Source of the DNA: CAZEAB01 sp964552945
Lineage (GTDB): Archaea > Nanobdellota > Nanobdellia > Woesearchaeales > GW2011-AR9
DNA length: 11,575 nucleotides
Reading direction: 5' to 3'
Assembly (NCBI GenBank): GCA_964552945.1
Contig: CAZKIP010000014.1
Location: 1-11,575, forward strand
A program made the translations under genes and the position numbers. Of this stretch, positions 4,412 through 10,729 are shown piece by piece (positions within the stretch are counted from its first letter, which is position 1; each line of letters opens with the position of its first letter). Under the pieces are notes generated by a model. It made no database searches, was not told where the DNA came from, and saw only the letters and a program-made list of their open reading frames with translations.

Positions 4412-4963
4412 ATGAGTCGAAAAGGTTCCTTGTCGTTATCCATTACGGCTATCGTTGTTATTGTTATTGCGTTTGTAGTTCTTGGTTTAGGTTTAGGTCT
4501 AACTAAGAAAATATTTGGCGGGGCGGAAGACATCCTCCCTACAGCTTTTGATCTTACTCAATTGGAAGCTGAACCAACTTCTGAAAATCCGATTACTTTG
4601 AAAGGAGATATTAGCATTGGCAGACAAAAGTCTGAAACAATGGGTATCGGTTTTTATAACAAAGGTCAAAATACTGCCCCAGGGGCGACGTTTGATATCA
4701 TCGGTTGTTTAGATGTCGATGGTAAAACTGTTACAACTAACATTCCAACTTTAGCTTCTCCTTCAGAAGATGTTGGAGCAAGTTCTGCTGTTGGTTATAA
4801 AATAATTTTGAATGAAAAAGGAATGCCTGCAGGAAAATACATCTGTACAGTGGGTGTAAAGTGTGCTGCAAGTGATTGTTCAACAGTTACTAGTTGGACT
4901 AAAGAAATAGGCGGAAAGAGATTTTATGAAACAAAACAGTTCTTTCTAACGGTGGTGGCATAG
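4412..4963 (+). CDS. Pilin-like protein 1 with class III leader, 183 aa
   Basis: The N-terminus MSRKG followed by a hydrophobic stretch (about 6-30, SLSLSITAIVVIVIAFVV...) is the pattern of archaeal type IV pilins: a short basic leader ending in K-G, then the helix that packs into the filament core. Cleavage is expected after G5 by an A24 peptidase such as the one encoded at 3483. The remaining 150 residues look beta-rich. Four cysteines (C99, C145, C151, C156) could form two disulfides on the cell surface. The classical Glu at mature position 5 is absent. The start is set by GAGGTG at 4399. It ends one base before the next gene. Pilin-like architecture is clear, but whether it builds a pilus or another surface complex is not. 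Confidence 0.8.
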   Translation: MSRKGSLSLSITAIVVIVIAFVVLGLGLGLTKKIFGGAEDILPTAFDLTQLEAEPTSENPITLKGDISIGRQKSETMGIGFYNKGQNTAPGATFDIIGCLDVDGKTVTTNIPTLASPSEDVGASSAVGYKIILNEKGMPAGKYICTVGVKCAASDCSTVTSWTKEIGGKRFYETKQFFLTVVA

Positions 4964-4964
4964 A

Positions 4965-5195
4965 ATGGCACGAAGAAATTCAAAGAAAAAGATGAGTGAA
5001 TCACAAGAATTTGAAATCATGAAATTAGTCTTGGACAAATTTCTATGGTTAGGCTTCATAGTAATGGGCTGGGGAATGTACATGGCAATTCGTGATGCAT
5101 CGGTTCTTCCTGGTTTATGGTACATGGTTGCCGGAGCAGTTCTACTATTCCTCTTCGCAGTAATTATTGTTAAGGAATACGAGGTCTGGAGATAA
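4965..5195 (+). CDS. Small two-TM membrane protein, 76 aa
   Basis: A basic N-terminus (MARRNSKKK) precedes a short polar helix and two predicted membrane helices at about 27-45 and 50-70, joined by a short loop (AIRDASVLPG). Both ends would face the cytoplasm by the positive-inside rule. I do not recognise a named family. The start follows the pilin stop by one base, and GGTGGTGG at the pilin end serves as its ribosome site, so the two are cotranscribed and probably coupled. Lying between two pilin-like genes, it may help anchor or assemble the filament, which is inference from context. T-rich sequence after 5195 (5201-5219) could end this transcript. Confidence 0.7.
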   Translation: MARRNSKKKMSESQEFEIMKLVLDKFLWLGFIVMGWGMYMAIRDASVLPGLWYMVAGAVLLFLFAVIIVKEYEVWR

Positions 5196-5200
5196 GACCC

Positions 5201-5210
5201 TATTTTATTT
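5201..5210 (+). promoter_or_regulatory. TATA-like box for pilin 2; T-rich
   Basis: TATTTTATTT is centred about 28 bp upstream of the ATG at 5233. The same T-rich stretch (5201-5219) could also act as a terminator for the upstream operon. Confidence 0.45.
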
Positions 5211-5232
5211 TTTTCTTTATACTTTTTAAAAA

Positions 5233-5790
5233 ATGTCTAAAAAAGGAGCGGTTTCATTACCAGTAAATGCATTAGTTGTGATAGTTCTTTCTCTATTTAT
5301 TTTAGGAGCTGGAATAACATTACTATTCAAATTTATTGGAACTTCAACCGATATTAAAGCTGATTTGGATGCAAAAACTTCTGAACAAATTGAAAGTATT
5401 CTTATTGACAAAGGAAAGAAGATAGCTCTTCCTTTGAACACAGTTCATGTTTTTGCGGGTGATGATCCCAGTTTTGGATTAGGTGTCCTCAATGTTAACG
5501 AGAGAAACAATTTCGCTTTAAGGCTCGAATTATCAATGTACGTGGATGAGAAAGGTTTGAAAAATACTGGGACTGATTTGAAAGAGCAAGCTAAAAAGTG
5601 GTTACTTTATTCTCCGCAACCATTTGAGTTGGGGAAAAATGAGCATGCCAAATTGGCGATGAAAGTTTTGATTCCTGGTGATGCACCTTCTGGAAGGTAT
5701 ATCTTTAATGCAAAAGTATACTCTCCCGATGACCCTCTTCCAGAAAACCAATATGGTAACACTCAGAAATTCACTGTTGTTGTTAGCTAA
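5233..5790 (+). CDS. Pilin-like protein 2 with class III leader, 185 aa
   Basis: The leader MSKKG and the following hydrophobic helix (about 6-34, AVSLPVNALVVIVLSLFILG...) closely parallel the pilin-like protein at 4412, so cleavage after G5 by the same A24 peptidase is expected. The exposed part (35-185) is beta-rich and has no cysteines, unlike its partner. The segment DAPSGRYIFNAKVY resembles the beta-sandwich end of pilin 1 (MPAGKYICTVGVK), suggesting the two share a fold. It has its own TATA-like box and no SD, so it is probably leaderless, again unlike pilin 1. It could be a minor or adaptor pilin. The stop codon overlaps that of the convergent gene in CTAA at 5787-5790. Confidence 0.8.
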   Translation: MSKKGAVSLPVNALVVIVLSLFILGAGITLLFKFIGTSTDIKADLDAKTSEQIESILIDKGKKIALPLNTVHVFAGDDPSFGLGVLNVNERNNFALRLELSMYVDEKGLKNTGTDLKEQAKKWLLYSPQPFELGKNEHAKLAMKVLIPGDAPSGRYIFNAKVYSPDDPLPENQYGNTQKFTVVVS

Positions 5791-6140
5791 ATATCAATTC
5801 TATCGTCGCTCCATCCTTCTCCAGTTAAAGTTATGTAAATGGTTCTTCCAAAAGAATAGAGGGTGCCTACTTTTTGATTTTCTATCCAGAAATCATCTCT
5901 ATTTCTGTCTAGTATTACACCGCTTCTAGTTTGATTGAAATAAATTTGTGTTCCTGCATCTTGAAGCAGATTTTCTAACCAAGGAATAAACTGGTCTTTA
6001 GGAACTTTTTCACTTTTGTCTTGAAAAGAGCTTGCTTTAAATTCTCTGAAGCTGATGTTTCTTTTTTTATCTGCTTCAAAGATTCCCATTTCGTTGGATC
6101 TATAAGGTACAACTTTATCGTAAAGTGTTATTTCACCCAT
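5787..6140 (-). CDS. Hypothetical protein, 117 aa
   Basis: I do not recognise this protein. It is a soluble, charged, alpha/beta-type sequence. Residues 1-35 hold short strands (EITLYDKVV, KRNISFREF), the middle has a helix (KDQFIPWLENLLQDAG), and the last 50 residues look like a small beta sheet (TQIYFN, GVILD, FWIEN, TIYITL). It has no cysteine, signal peptide or membrane segment. The ATG at 6140 is the first in frame, and a TTTTTAAAAA box about 25 bp upstream suggests a leaderless mRNA. Codon use matches the neighbours, so I think it is a true gene with no assignable role. Confidence 0.65.
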   Translation of the reverse strand: MGEITLYDKVVPYRSNEMGIFEADKKRNISFREFKASSFQDKSEKVPKDQFIPWLENLLQDAGTQIYFNQTRSGVILDRNRDDFWIENQKVGTLYSFGRTIYITLTGEGWSDDRIDI

Positions 6141-6159
6141 AAAGGTAAATTTTGCTTCA

Positions 6160-6170
6160 TTTTTTAAAAA
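6160..6170 (-). promoter_or_regulatory. TATA-like box for 117-aa gene
   Basis: TTTTTAAAAA on the minus strand is centred about 25 bp before the ATG at 6140. The region is AT-rich, so this is only moderately specific. Confidence 0.4.
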
Positions 6171-6207
6171 CTTTTTTGGAAAAATGGTGTTTTTTTTAAA
6201 TAGAAAC

Positions 6208-6225
6208 GTATTTAAACTTAAATAC
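6208..6225. repeat. 18-bp perfect dyad GTATTTAA-AC-TTAAATAC
   Basis: Two perfect 8-bp arms with a 2-bp spacer lie in the 147-bp gap between the start of the 117-aa gene and the end of the triosephosphate isomerase gene. It overlaps a TATA-like sequence reading rightwards towards the ATG at 6243, so it could be an operator or simply a symmetric promoter element. Confidence 0.5.
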
Positions 6226-6242
6226 TATTTCTTACTAAAAAG

Positions 6243-6308
6243 ATGGTGAAATTTTGGATTAAATTATTTTTGAGTGTATTACAAGAATTACAACAACATT
6301 CCTTCTAG
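6243..6308 (+). CDS. Possible microprotein, 21 aa
   Basis: A 21-codon frame starts at ATG 6243, about 25 bp after the dyad/TATA-like site at 6208-6225, exactly where a leaderless gene would begin. The peptide starts with a short amphipathic, tryptophan-containing helix (MVKFWIKLFLSVL) followed by polar residues. It overlaps the end of the convergent triosephosphate isomerase gene by 21 bases. Nothing beyond promoter spacing supports it, so treat it as speculative. Confidence 0.2.
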   Translation: MVKFWIKLFLSVLQELQQHSF

Positions 6309-6944
6309 AAATTTCTTAGGATCTTTGGCTTTAGGGACAGAGTGGCCAATTAAAACACCATGGGTTCCTAATAATAAGGCGTGACCTAAATCTTCTTTAG
6401 AATGAACTCCAGCGCCACAAAGAACTTTCGTTCTTGGACTTATCTCTTTTACAAGTTCAACTGCACTCACAACCAAATCTGGTTTAGATTCAGTAACGGA
6501 CAATTCTCCTCCAATAAGTTCCTTTGGTTCGTAAGCAATGTAATTTGGATTAAACTGAGCAACTTTTTTTATTTCGGATAAAGTGGAAGCACAAACAACT
6601 GTTTTAAGTTTATTTTTCTTACAATCTTCAATTATCTCTCCCAAAAATTTTATGGGGATTTTTCTTTCCGAATGATTTAAGATGGTTCCCTTTGCTCCTA
6701 TCTCCTTAAGTTCTTTAGGAGAAATTCTTCCTGTATGAGCTCCTAAAGGCACATGGTCTGTATGCTGTGCAAAAACGTTTAATTTAGTTTTGTCAGCAAC
6801 TTCTTTCAATGTGAGAAGACTAGGGGCTACAACTAACTCGTAACCATTCACTTTAACTTTCTCCAACTTCTTAGCAAGAAGAAGGGATTTGTTACCGCTA
6901 GCTTCTTTGTATATCTTGAAATTGAGTAATATCAATGCTTTCAT
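6288..6944 (-). CDS. tpiA: Triosephosphate isomerase, archaeal type, 218 aa
   Basis: This cytoplasmic TIM-barrel enzyme interconverts dihydroxyacetone phosphate and glyceraldehyde 3-phosphate in glycolysis and gluconeogenesis. The active-site set is present: N8 and K10 in LNFKIY, the electrophilic H91 in LNHSERK, and the general base E139 in IAYEPKELIG. The phosphate-binding glycines are in CGAGV (176-180) and GVLIGHSV (196-203). At 218 residues it matches the short archaeal enzymes rather than the 250-residue bacterial/eukaryotic form. It is the last gene of an operon: its ATG overlaps the upstream TGA as ATGA (6944-6941), so translation is probably coupled. No frameshift or missing residue is seen. 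Confidence 0.95.
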   Translation of the reverse strand: MKALILLNFKIYKEASGNKSLLLAKKLEKVKVNGYELVVAPSLLTLKEVADKTKLNVFAQHTDHVPLGAHTGRISPKELKEIGAKGTILNHSERKIPIKFLGEIIEDCKKNKLKTVVCASTLSEIKKVAQFNPNYIAYEPKELIGGELSVTESKPDLVVSAVELVKEISPRTKVLCGAGVHSKEDLGHALLLGTHGVLIGHSVPKAKDPKKFLEGMLL

Positions 6945-7159
6945 TTTTTAACTTTGAAATTTATATCTATATAACCCTTGCTGTCCCCTTTTTTAACTTT
7001 ATTGAGCATTTTAAAGAAGTAACTAACCAAAAAGATAAGGATTATTAGAGGAAGAAGGAACAAAATAATGTGAAAAGCAGCTATTGCTACTACAATTATT
7101 ATAATTAAGGCGATTAGGATATAAATCCAGGCTTTAATTCCTCTTACTCTTAGAATCAT
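6941..7159 (-). CDS. Small membrane protein, 72 aa
   Basis: Residues about 10-32 and 33-51 are almost continuously hydrophobic (Ile/Leu/Val/Ala-rich), enough for two membrane helices or one long hairpin. A basic tail follows (KMLNKVKKGDSKGYIDINFKVKK) and would lie in the cytoplasm. I cannot name a family, and low complexity makes homology weak. The start at 7159 lies 26 bases inside the end of the upstream DUF1461 gene, and the stop overlaps the triosephosphate isomerase start by four bases. It is therefore tightly coupled on both sides, which is the best evidence that it is real. The link to a glycolytic gene may be only operon packing. Confidence 0.65.
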   Translation of the reverse strand: MILRVRGIKAWIYILIALIIIIVVAIAAFHIILFLLPLIILIFLVSYFFKMLNKVKKGDSKGYIDINFKVKK

Positions 7160-7703
7160 TTAGGAATAAATAACTTATTAATATAAAAATTATTCCAAAA
7201 AATAGGCTGAAAATAAAAATTCTTGAACTGATTGAGATAAAAAAGTCTAAGGGGAAAGTTTGAATTAACATTGAATTAGCTGGAAATTGCCAATTTCCTT
7301 GTGGGAAGAATATTTTATGGAAAAGGGTAAATAGAAAGTTGAAAGAGATTACGCCAATTAAAGCAAGGAAAGTTGTAACGGAAGCAGTAATAATTCCCGT
7401 TTTTCTAAAAAGAGATTTTATTTTTTCTTTGTTTCTTCTATATCTAGTAAGGGTTAAAGTACTTATCAGCAGAGAAAGGTAGAAAACTGCTTCCATCATC
7501 ACTATAACTTGTTTGACATCTTCTAAATGAGAAATTTCTTTTTCAGTAAAATTTTCATTTAAATTTCCCTTCCCTTGTAAAAAATTAAGAGTAGTTTGCT
7601 GATTAGGAGAGTAATCCATCGTTAGTACAGCTAATTTGTATGAAAAGAGGATTAAAAGTAAAGGAAAGAAGACATAGAATAATTTTTGCGGGTAATCTTT
7701 CAT
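7134..7703 (-). CDS. DUF1461 (TIGR01906-type) integral membrane protein, 189 aa
   Basis: Four predicted membrane helices (about 8-28, 69-86, 105-128, 156-180) and two family-like soluble motifs point to DUF1461. One is LNFLQGKG followed by FTEKEISHLEDVK (39-64). The other, between helices 3 and 4, is FFPQGNWQFPANSMLIQTFP. The function of this family is unknown. The repeated Pro/Trp/His-containing loops probably lie outside the membrane. The frame is open seven codons further to a TTG at 7724, but the ATG at 7703 sits about 29 bp after a TATA box and is the better start. It is the first gene of the operon leading to triosephosphate isomerase. Confidence 0.8.
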   Translation of the reverse strand: MKDYPQKLFYVFFPLLLILFSYKLAVLTMDYSPNQQTTLNFLQGKGNLNENFTEKEISHLEDVKQVIVMMEAVFYLSLLISTLTLTRYRRNKEKIKSLFRKTGIITASVTTFLALIGVISFNFLFTLFHKIFFPQGNWQFPANSMLIQTFPLDFFISISSRIFIFSLFFGIIFILISYLFLNDSKSKRN

Positions 7704-7726
7704 CTCTATCCTACAATAATTCAATC

Positions 7727-7737
7727 AAATAAAAAGA
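7727..7737 (-). promoter_or_regulatory. TATA box for DUF1461-tpiA operon
   Basis: CTTTTTATTTG on the minus strand is about 29 bp upstream of the ATG at 7703. The run of T may also help end the transglycosylase transcript that stops at 7751. Confidence 0.5.
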
Positions 7738-7750
7738 TTCCTATTTCTAA

Positions 7751-8680
7751 TTATCTAAGAACATTATTTTTGTGAAGAAATTTTTGCACGGCTCGTACTG
7801 CAGGAACGTAACTGTGTGTTTGTGAGGGGGCGTTTTTTGCTGGAATCTGCCAATAATTTCTAGCATTACTTTTTTTCATCGCTCTAGAAACTCCGCCGAA
7901 ACCGCCATTGTAAGCGGCAATTGCGATGTCTGTCCTTTGACTTTTACTAAGCTTTGGAAATTCTTTGTCAGCTCTATTAATGACACGTGCGAGGAAGGCA
8001 GCACCACATTCTAAACTAATTTCTGGAACGTAACGAGCATCCATTGCTTCTCCTACAACATTTTCCCTTAAACAATCTAATCCTTCGGGAACATGGTAAA
8101 CTTTTCTTCTATTATTCATATCTTTAGCTGTTGTTCGTGTCATTTGAACTAAACCAGTTGCTCCAGTTCTTGATACGGCATAATTGTTTCCACCACTTTC
8201 AACAACGATGATGGACATAAAAACATCGTAAGGAAGATCATATTTTGCTGAAAATTCTTTTATCAAATCCTTAAACTCTGAAGTTCTGAAAACTTTTCCT
8301 TCTAAATAATCTTTACTTCTTTTTGAAGTTAGTTGTTTAAATTTTTTAGCAGCTCGAGGATGTAGCCTTGGACTTTTTTCAGTAAAAGGTTTTGGTCTGA
8401 AAAACTCTTCAGCTAATTCTTCTGTAACTTCTTCGAGAGTAGACAAAGTTCTTTCTGCAGACTTTTCGAATTCTTCTTTAACCTTCTCAACTCTATGAGG
8501 TAGTTTAACCTTAAAAAAATAATTTATTTTCTGTTCAATTTTTCTTCCTTCTCTTAAAGCTAGAATTCTTTTTTCTTTTTCCACTTGCGGCTGAGTTACA
8601 GCCCACGATACACCATAAGCTAATCCAATCCCTGTTAAGAAAGCGCCAGCTCTAAGAGCCCATCTTTTTATGTCTACCAT
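7751..8680 (-). CDS. Membrane-anchored SLT-type lytic transglycosylase (GH23-like), 309 aa
   Basis: Residues 7-28 form a signal/anchor helix, about 33-95 a charged helical stalk, and about 135-305 an SLT/goose-lysozyme-like domain. Its motifs are complete: catalytic E161 in VVESGGNN, the GATGLVQM segment (173-180), A-Y-N-G-G (256-260) and a late Y291-VPAV. In bacteria such enzymes cleave the MurNAc-GlcNAc bond of murein and leave a 1,6-anhydro end. C203 and C225 between the second and third motifs could form a disulfide, fitting an extracellular domain. Archaea have no murein, so the substrate may be a neighbour's wall or another glycan. The ATG at 8680 directly follows the stop codon of the VWA gene, so the two are cotranscribed. 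Confidence 0.9.
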   Translation of the reverse strand: MVDIKRWALRAGAFLTGIGLAYGVSWAVTQPQVEKEKRILALREGRKIEQKINYFFKVKLPHRVEKVKEEFEKSAERTLSTLEEVTEELAEEFFRPKPFTEKSPRLHPRAAKKFKQLTSKRSKDYLEGKVFRTSEFKDLIKEFSAKYDLPYDVFMSIIVVESGGNNYAVSRTGATGLVQMTRTTAKDMNNRRKVYHVPEGLDCLRENVVGEAMDARYVPEISLECGAAFLARVINRADKEFPKLSKSQRTDIAIAAYNGGFGGVSRAMKKSNARNYWQIPAKNAPSQTHSYVPAVRAVQKFLHKNNVLR

Positions 8681-10678
8681 TTATCCAAATTCCATCAAAT
8701 ATTCAAATACTTCATCTGGTAATCTTTCAGGTTTATTTAAAGAACATGCATAAGTTGTACCTTTTGTTAATTCATGAAAATATTTTGGTGCATTGCTATC
8801 AACGTTAAAATAAACCATGTCAACTCCTTGAGAACTTCCTTCTTGGAAAGCCATGGATGTATCAACTACTGCAGGATCTTTTTCTGCACTAGAGACCATG
8901 GAACCATATTCAACGGGTTTACCATCGGAAATAACAATGAAACGCATTTCTTTAGCTTCATATTGTAACAATTTTGTAAGAACAGCCCGAATAGCGATTC
9001 CATCAGCGTTTCCTCCTTCTGGAGAGAGAGCGCCTATATTGTCAACACCATCTAATTCATATACAATGGTACCATTGCTACGTCCTGTTGAGAAAGCATA
9101 AGATAGAACTACGTCTCCGATTTCTGTTAAAGCATCGTGCAATAATGCATGGGCAACGTTTTCTACATCAATTACCGATTGCCCAGAAGGCAAACGATGA
9201 TTTGTTGATCCGCTTATATCTTGCAAGATCGCCCAAACACAATCTCTTTCGTTAATATGGTAACTATCATAAACTCTAGCATCTTCTCTCAATGCAGGGG
9301 CTGCAAGAACTTCAATTACCGCTTCCATATTTAATTCATCTGGAGATTCGGTAAATCTTTTTCTCTGCATTTTATTAGGTTTCATCATTTCAAAATGTTC
9401 CACTAATAAATCTCTAAGGGGTGCATATTTTTGCATTTCTGCCCTGAAAGAAGGATTATGTTTTGGGTAGGGCATAAATGATGCCGTTTCCAAAAGAGTA
9501 TATTTTTGTGTTATAGAATCATAACCTTTGATGAGGACAGTATTCTTTACTTTTCCTCTTTCTGAAGAACCAACTCCACTTTTATCACTTGTTTTATTAT
9601 TTTCACCTGGTTTATTTCCATTATTTGCTTCTTCAGGTTTATGATAACCTTTAGTTAATTCTTCGATTGTTTTACCTTTAGATTCAGCTGCATCAAAATC
9701 GTGAGCATCTCCTCTAAATCCAGTGTAAACTAGAGTTTGTCCTTTGCCTTGTCCAGCTCCTTGCCCCTGTCCTTGTTGATCTCCTTCTTCATTTCCTTCT
9801 TGTCCTTGCCCCTGTCCCTGACCTTGGCCTTGTTGGTCTCCTCCTTGCCCAGCTCCTTGTCCTTCTTCACCTTCTCCTTGACCTTCTTTAGGAACCCCTT
9901 GCATTGTAGTATAATTGGGAGAATTGAAATTCTCTTCCATTTGAGGTAGTGCTTTTTGCAACAAATCATATACCTCTGGGACAACTGACCAACTAGCTTT
10001 AACAGATTCTCCATAAACCCTAGAATTTATACTGACCATTTTTTCAATCAAATCTCCAAGAGTGTTTATTCCCTGAGCATGAAGTTCAGGATGATCAACA
10101 GGTGTAGCATAAAGCGCATTCTCTTGAGGTTTTAATGCAGGTTGAAAATCACTTGGTTTGCCTTTAGCGATAACTATAGATGAATAAGCAGCCATAACTT
10201 GGGCTTCAATGGATGTTGGAAAAGGCATGGTTCTTCCAATATGTCTGTTAGAACTTTCTAATACTTCCCTATCATTTTTTTTCAAATATCTTTTAGCGTT
10301 ATGTTCAATCCTAGAATCTTCAGATATATTCCAGATTCTGTGTGCCAATCCTTGATTTTTAAATTGTTCAAGATAAGGTTTACCATCAACAAGAAAACTA
10401 CCTTCAATAAGATGTAATACTTCGTGTAATAGGTCAGAAATGTACATACTTACATTTTTGTTCTGAGAAAGATCATCCAAGCTATCTTTAAATTCATCTA
10501 TTTCAGGTTTCAGATAGATTGTTTTTCCATCGGTTCTTGGACAATCTGCAGTTTTAATTGGAATAAGTCCCATGTATCTAAAGAGAAATTTGTCTAAAAT
10601 GGGTCTAGCTCTGTCTAGACTAACTGCTGTATGCACTTTGGTTGCTAAGAGGGTGTCTAACTCAAAAGGGAATTCCAT
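8681..10678 (-). CDS. CobT/NorD-like VWA protein with N-terminal HExxH domain, 665 aa
   Basis: The C-terminal third is a CobT/NorD-type von Willebrand A domain. The MIDAS motif D487-I-S-G-S is followed by GGNADGIA (555-562) and VISDGKPVE (582-590), the same order as in CobT. The N-terminal part carries HEVLH (85-89), a zinc-protease-like HExxH, followed by NISEDSRIE (117-125), a pairing seen in NorD/CobT-like proteins. Residues 264-316 are a Gly/Gln/Glu-rich linker. No signal or membrane segment is visible, so it is probably cytoplasmic. Such proteins work with MoxR/CobS-type AAA+ ATPases in metal insertion or complex remodelling, and no such ATPase is in the window. I do not infer cobalamin synthesis, as no other gene here supports it. 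TATA at 10703 gives a near-leaderless start. Confidence 0.85.
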   Translation of the reverse strand: MEFPFELDTLLATKVHTAVSLDRARPILDKFLFRYMGLIPIKTADCPRTDGKTIYLKPEIDEFKDSLDDLSQNKNVSMYISDLLHEVLHLIEGSFLVDGKPYLEQFKNQGLAHRIWNISEDSRIEHNAKRYLKKNDREVLESSNRHIGRTMPFPTSIEAQVMAAYSSIVIAKGKPSDFQPALKPQENALYATPVDHPELHAQGINTLGDLIEKMVSINSRVYGESVKASWSVVPEVYDLLQKALPQMEENFNSPNYTTMQGVPKEGQGEGEEGQGAGQGGDQQGQGQGQGQGQEGNEEGDQQGQGQGAGQGKGQTLVYTGFRGDAHDFDAAESKGKTIEELTKGYHKPEEANNGNKPGENNKTSDKSGVGSSERGKVKNTVLIKGYDSITQKYTLLETASFMPYPKHNPSFRAEMQKYAPLRDLLVEHFEMMKPNKMQRKRFTESPDELNMEAVIEVLAAPALREDARVYDSYHINERDCVWAILQDISGSTNHRLPSGQSVIDVENVAHALLHDALTEIGDVVLSYAFSTGRSNGTIVYELDGVDNIGALSPEGGNADGIAIRAVLTKLLQYEAKEMRFIVISDGKPVEYGSMVSSAEKDPAVVDTSMAFQEGSSQGVDMVYFNVDSNAPKYFHELTKGTTYACSLNKPERLPDEVFEYLMEFG
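9731..9889 (-). repeat. Gly/Gln-rich low-complexity coding repeat in VWA gene
   Basis: About 53 codons encode short GQ and GQG repeats with scattered Glu. This is a flexible linker between the HExxH and VWA parts. Repeats of this kind gain and lose units easily, so length may differ between strains. Confidence 0.8.
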
Positions 10679-10700
10679 TTTACCTTTATTTTGATGGTTT

Positions 10701-10714
10701 AGTTTATAAATCTT
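10701..10714 (-). promoter_or_regulatory. TATA box for VWA-transglycosylase operon
   Basis: Minus-strand AAAGATTTATAAAC is about 29 bp upstream of the ATG at 10678. The same 14 bases precede the coiled-coil operon near 3269-3282, so the two operons may share promoter strength or control. Confidence 0.7.
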
Positions 10715-10729
10715 TCTATATTATTGTCA

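Noticed and set aside
7134..7724. Upstream TTG start for the DUF1461 protein
   Set aside because: The ATG seven codons later has the correct spacing to the TATA box and is the usual start codon.
9730..10014. Lys/Glu-rich 94-residue frame on the minus strand
   Set aside because: It is an out-of-frame reading of the GQ linker region of the VWA gene.
8681..10678. Cobalamin biosynthesis gene cobT
   Set aside because: VWA similarity alone does not show cobalt chelation. The N-terminal HExxH and the lack of any other cobalamin gene here argue against the name.
7751..10678. Prophage or provirus
   Set aside because: SLT and CobT-like genes occur in phages, but there is no capsid, terminase, portal, integrase or attachment site here, and base composition matches the flanks.
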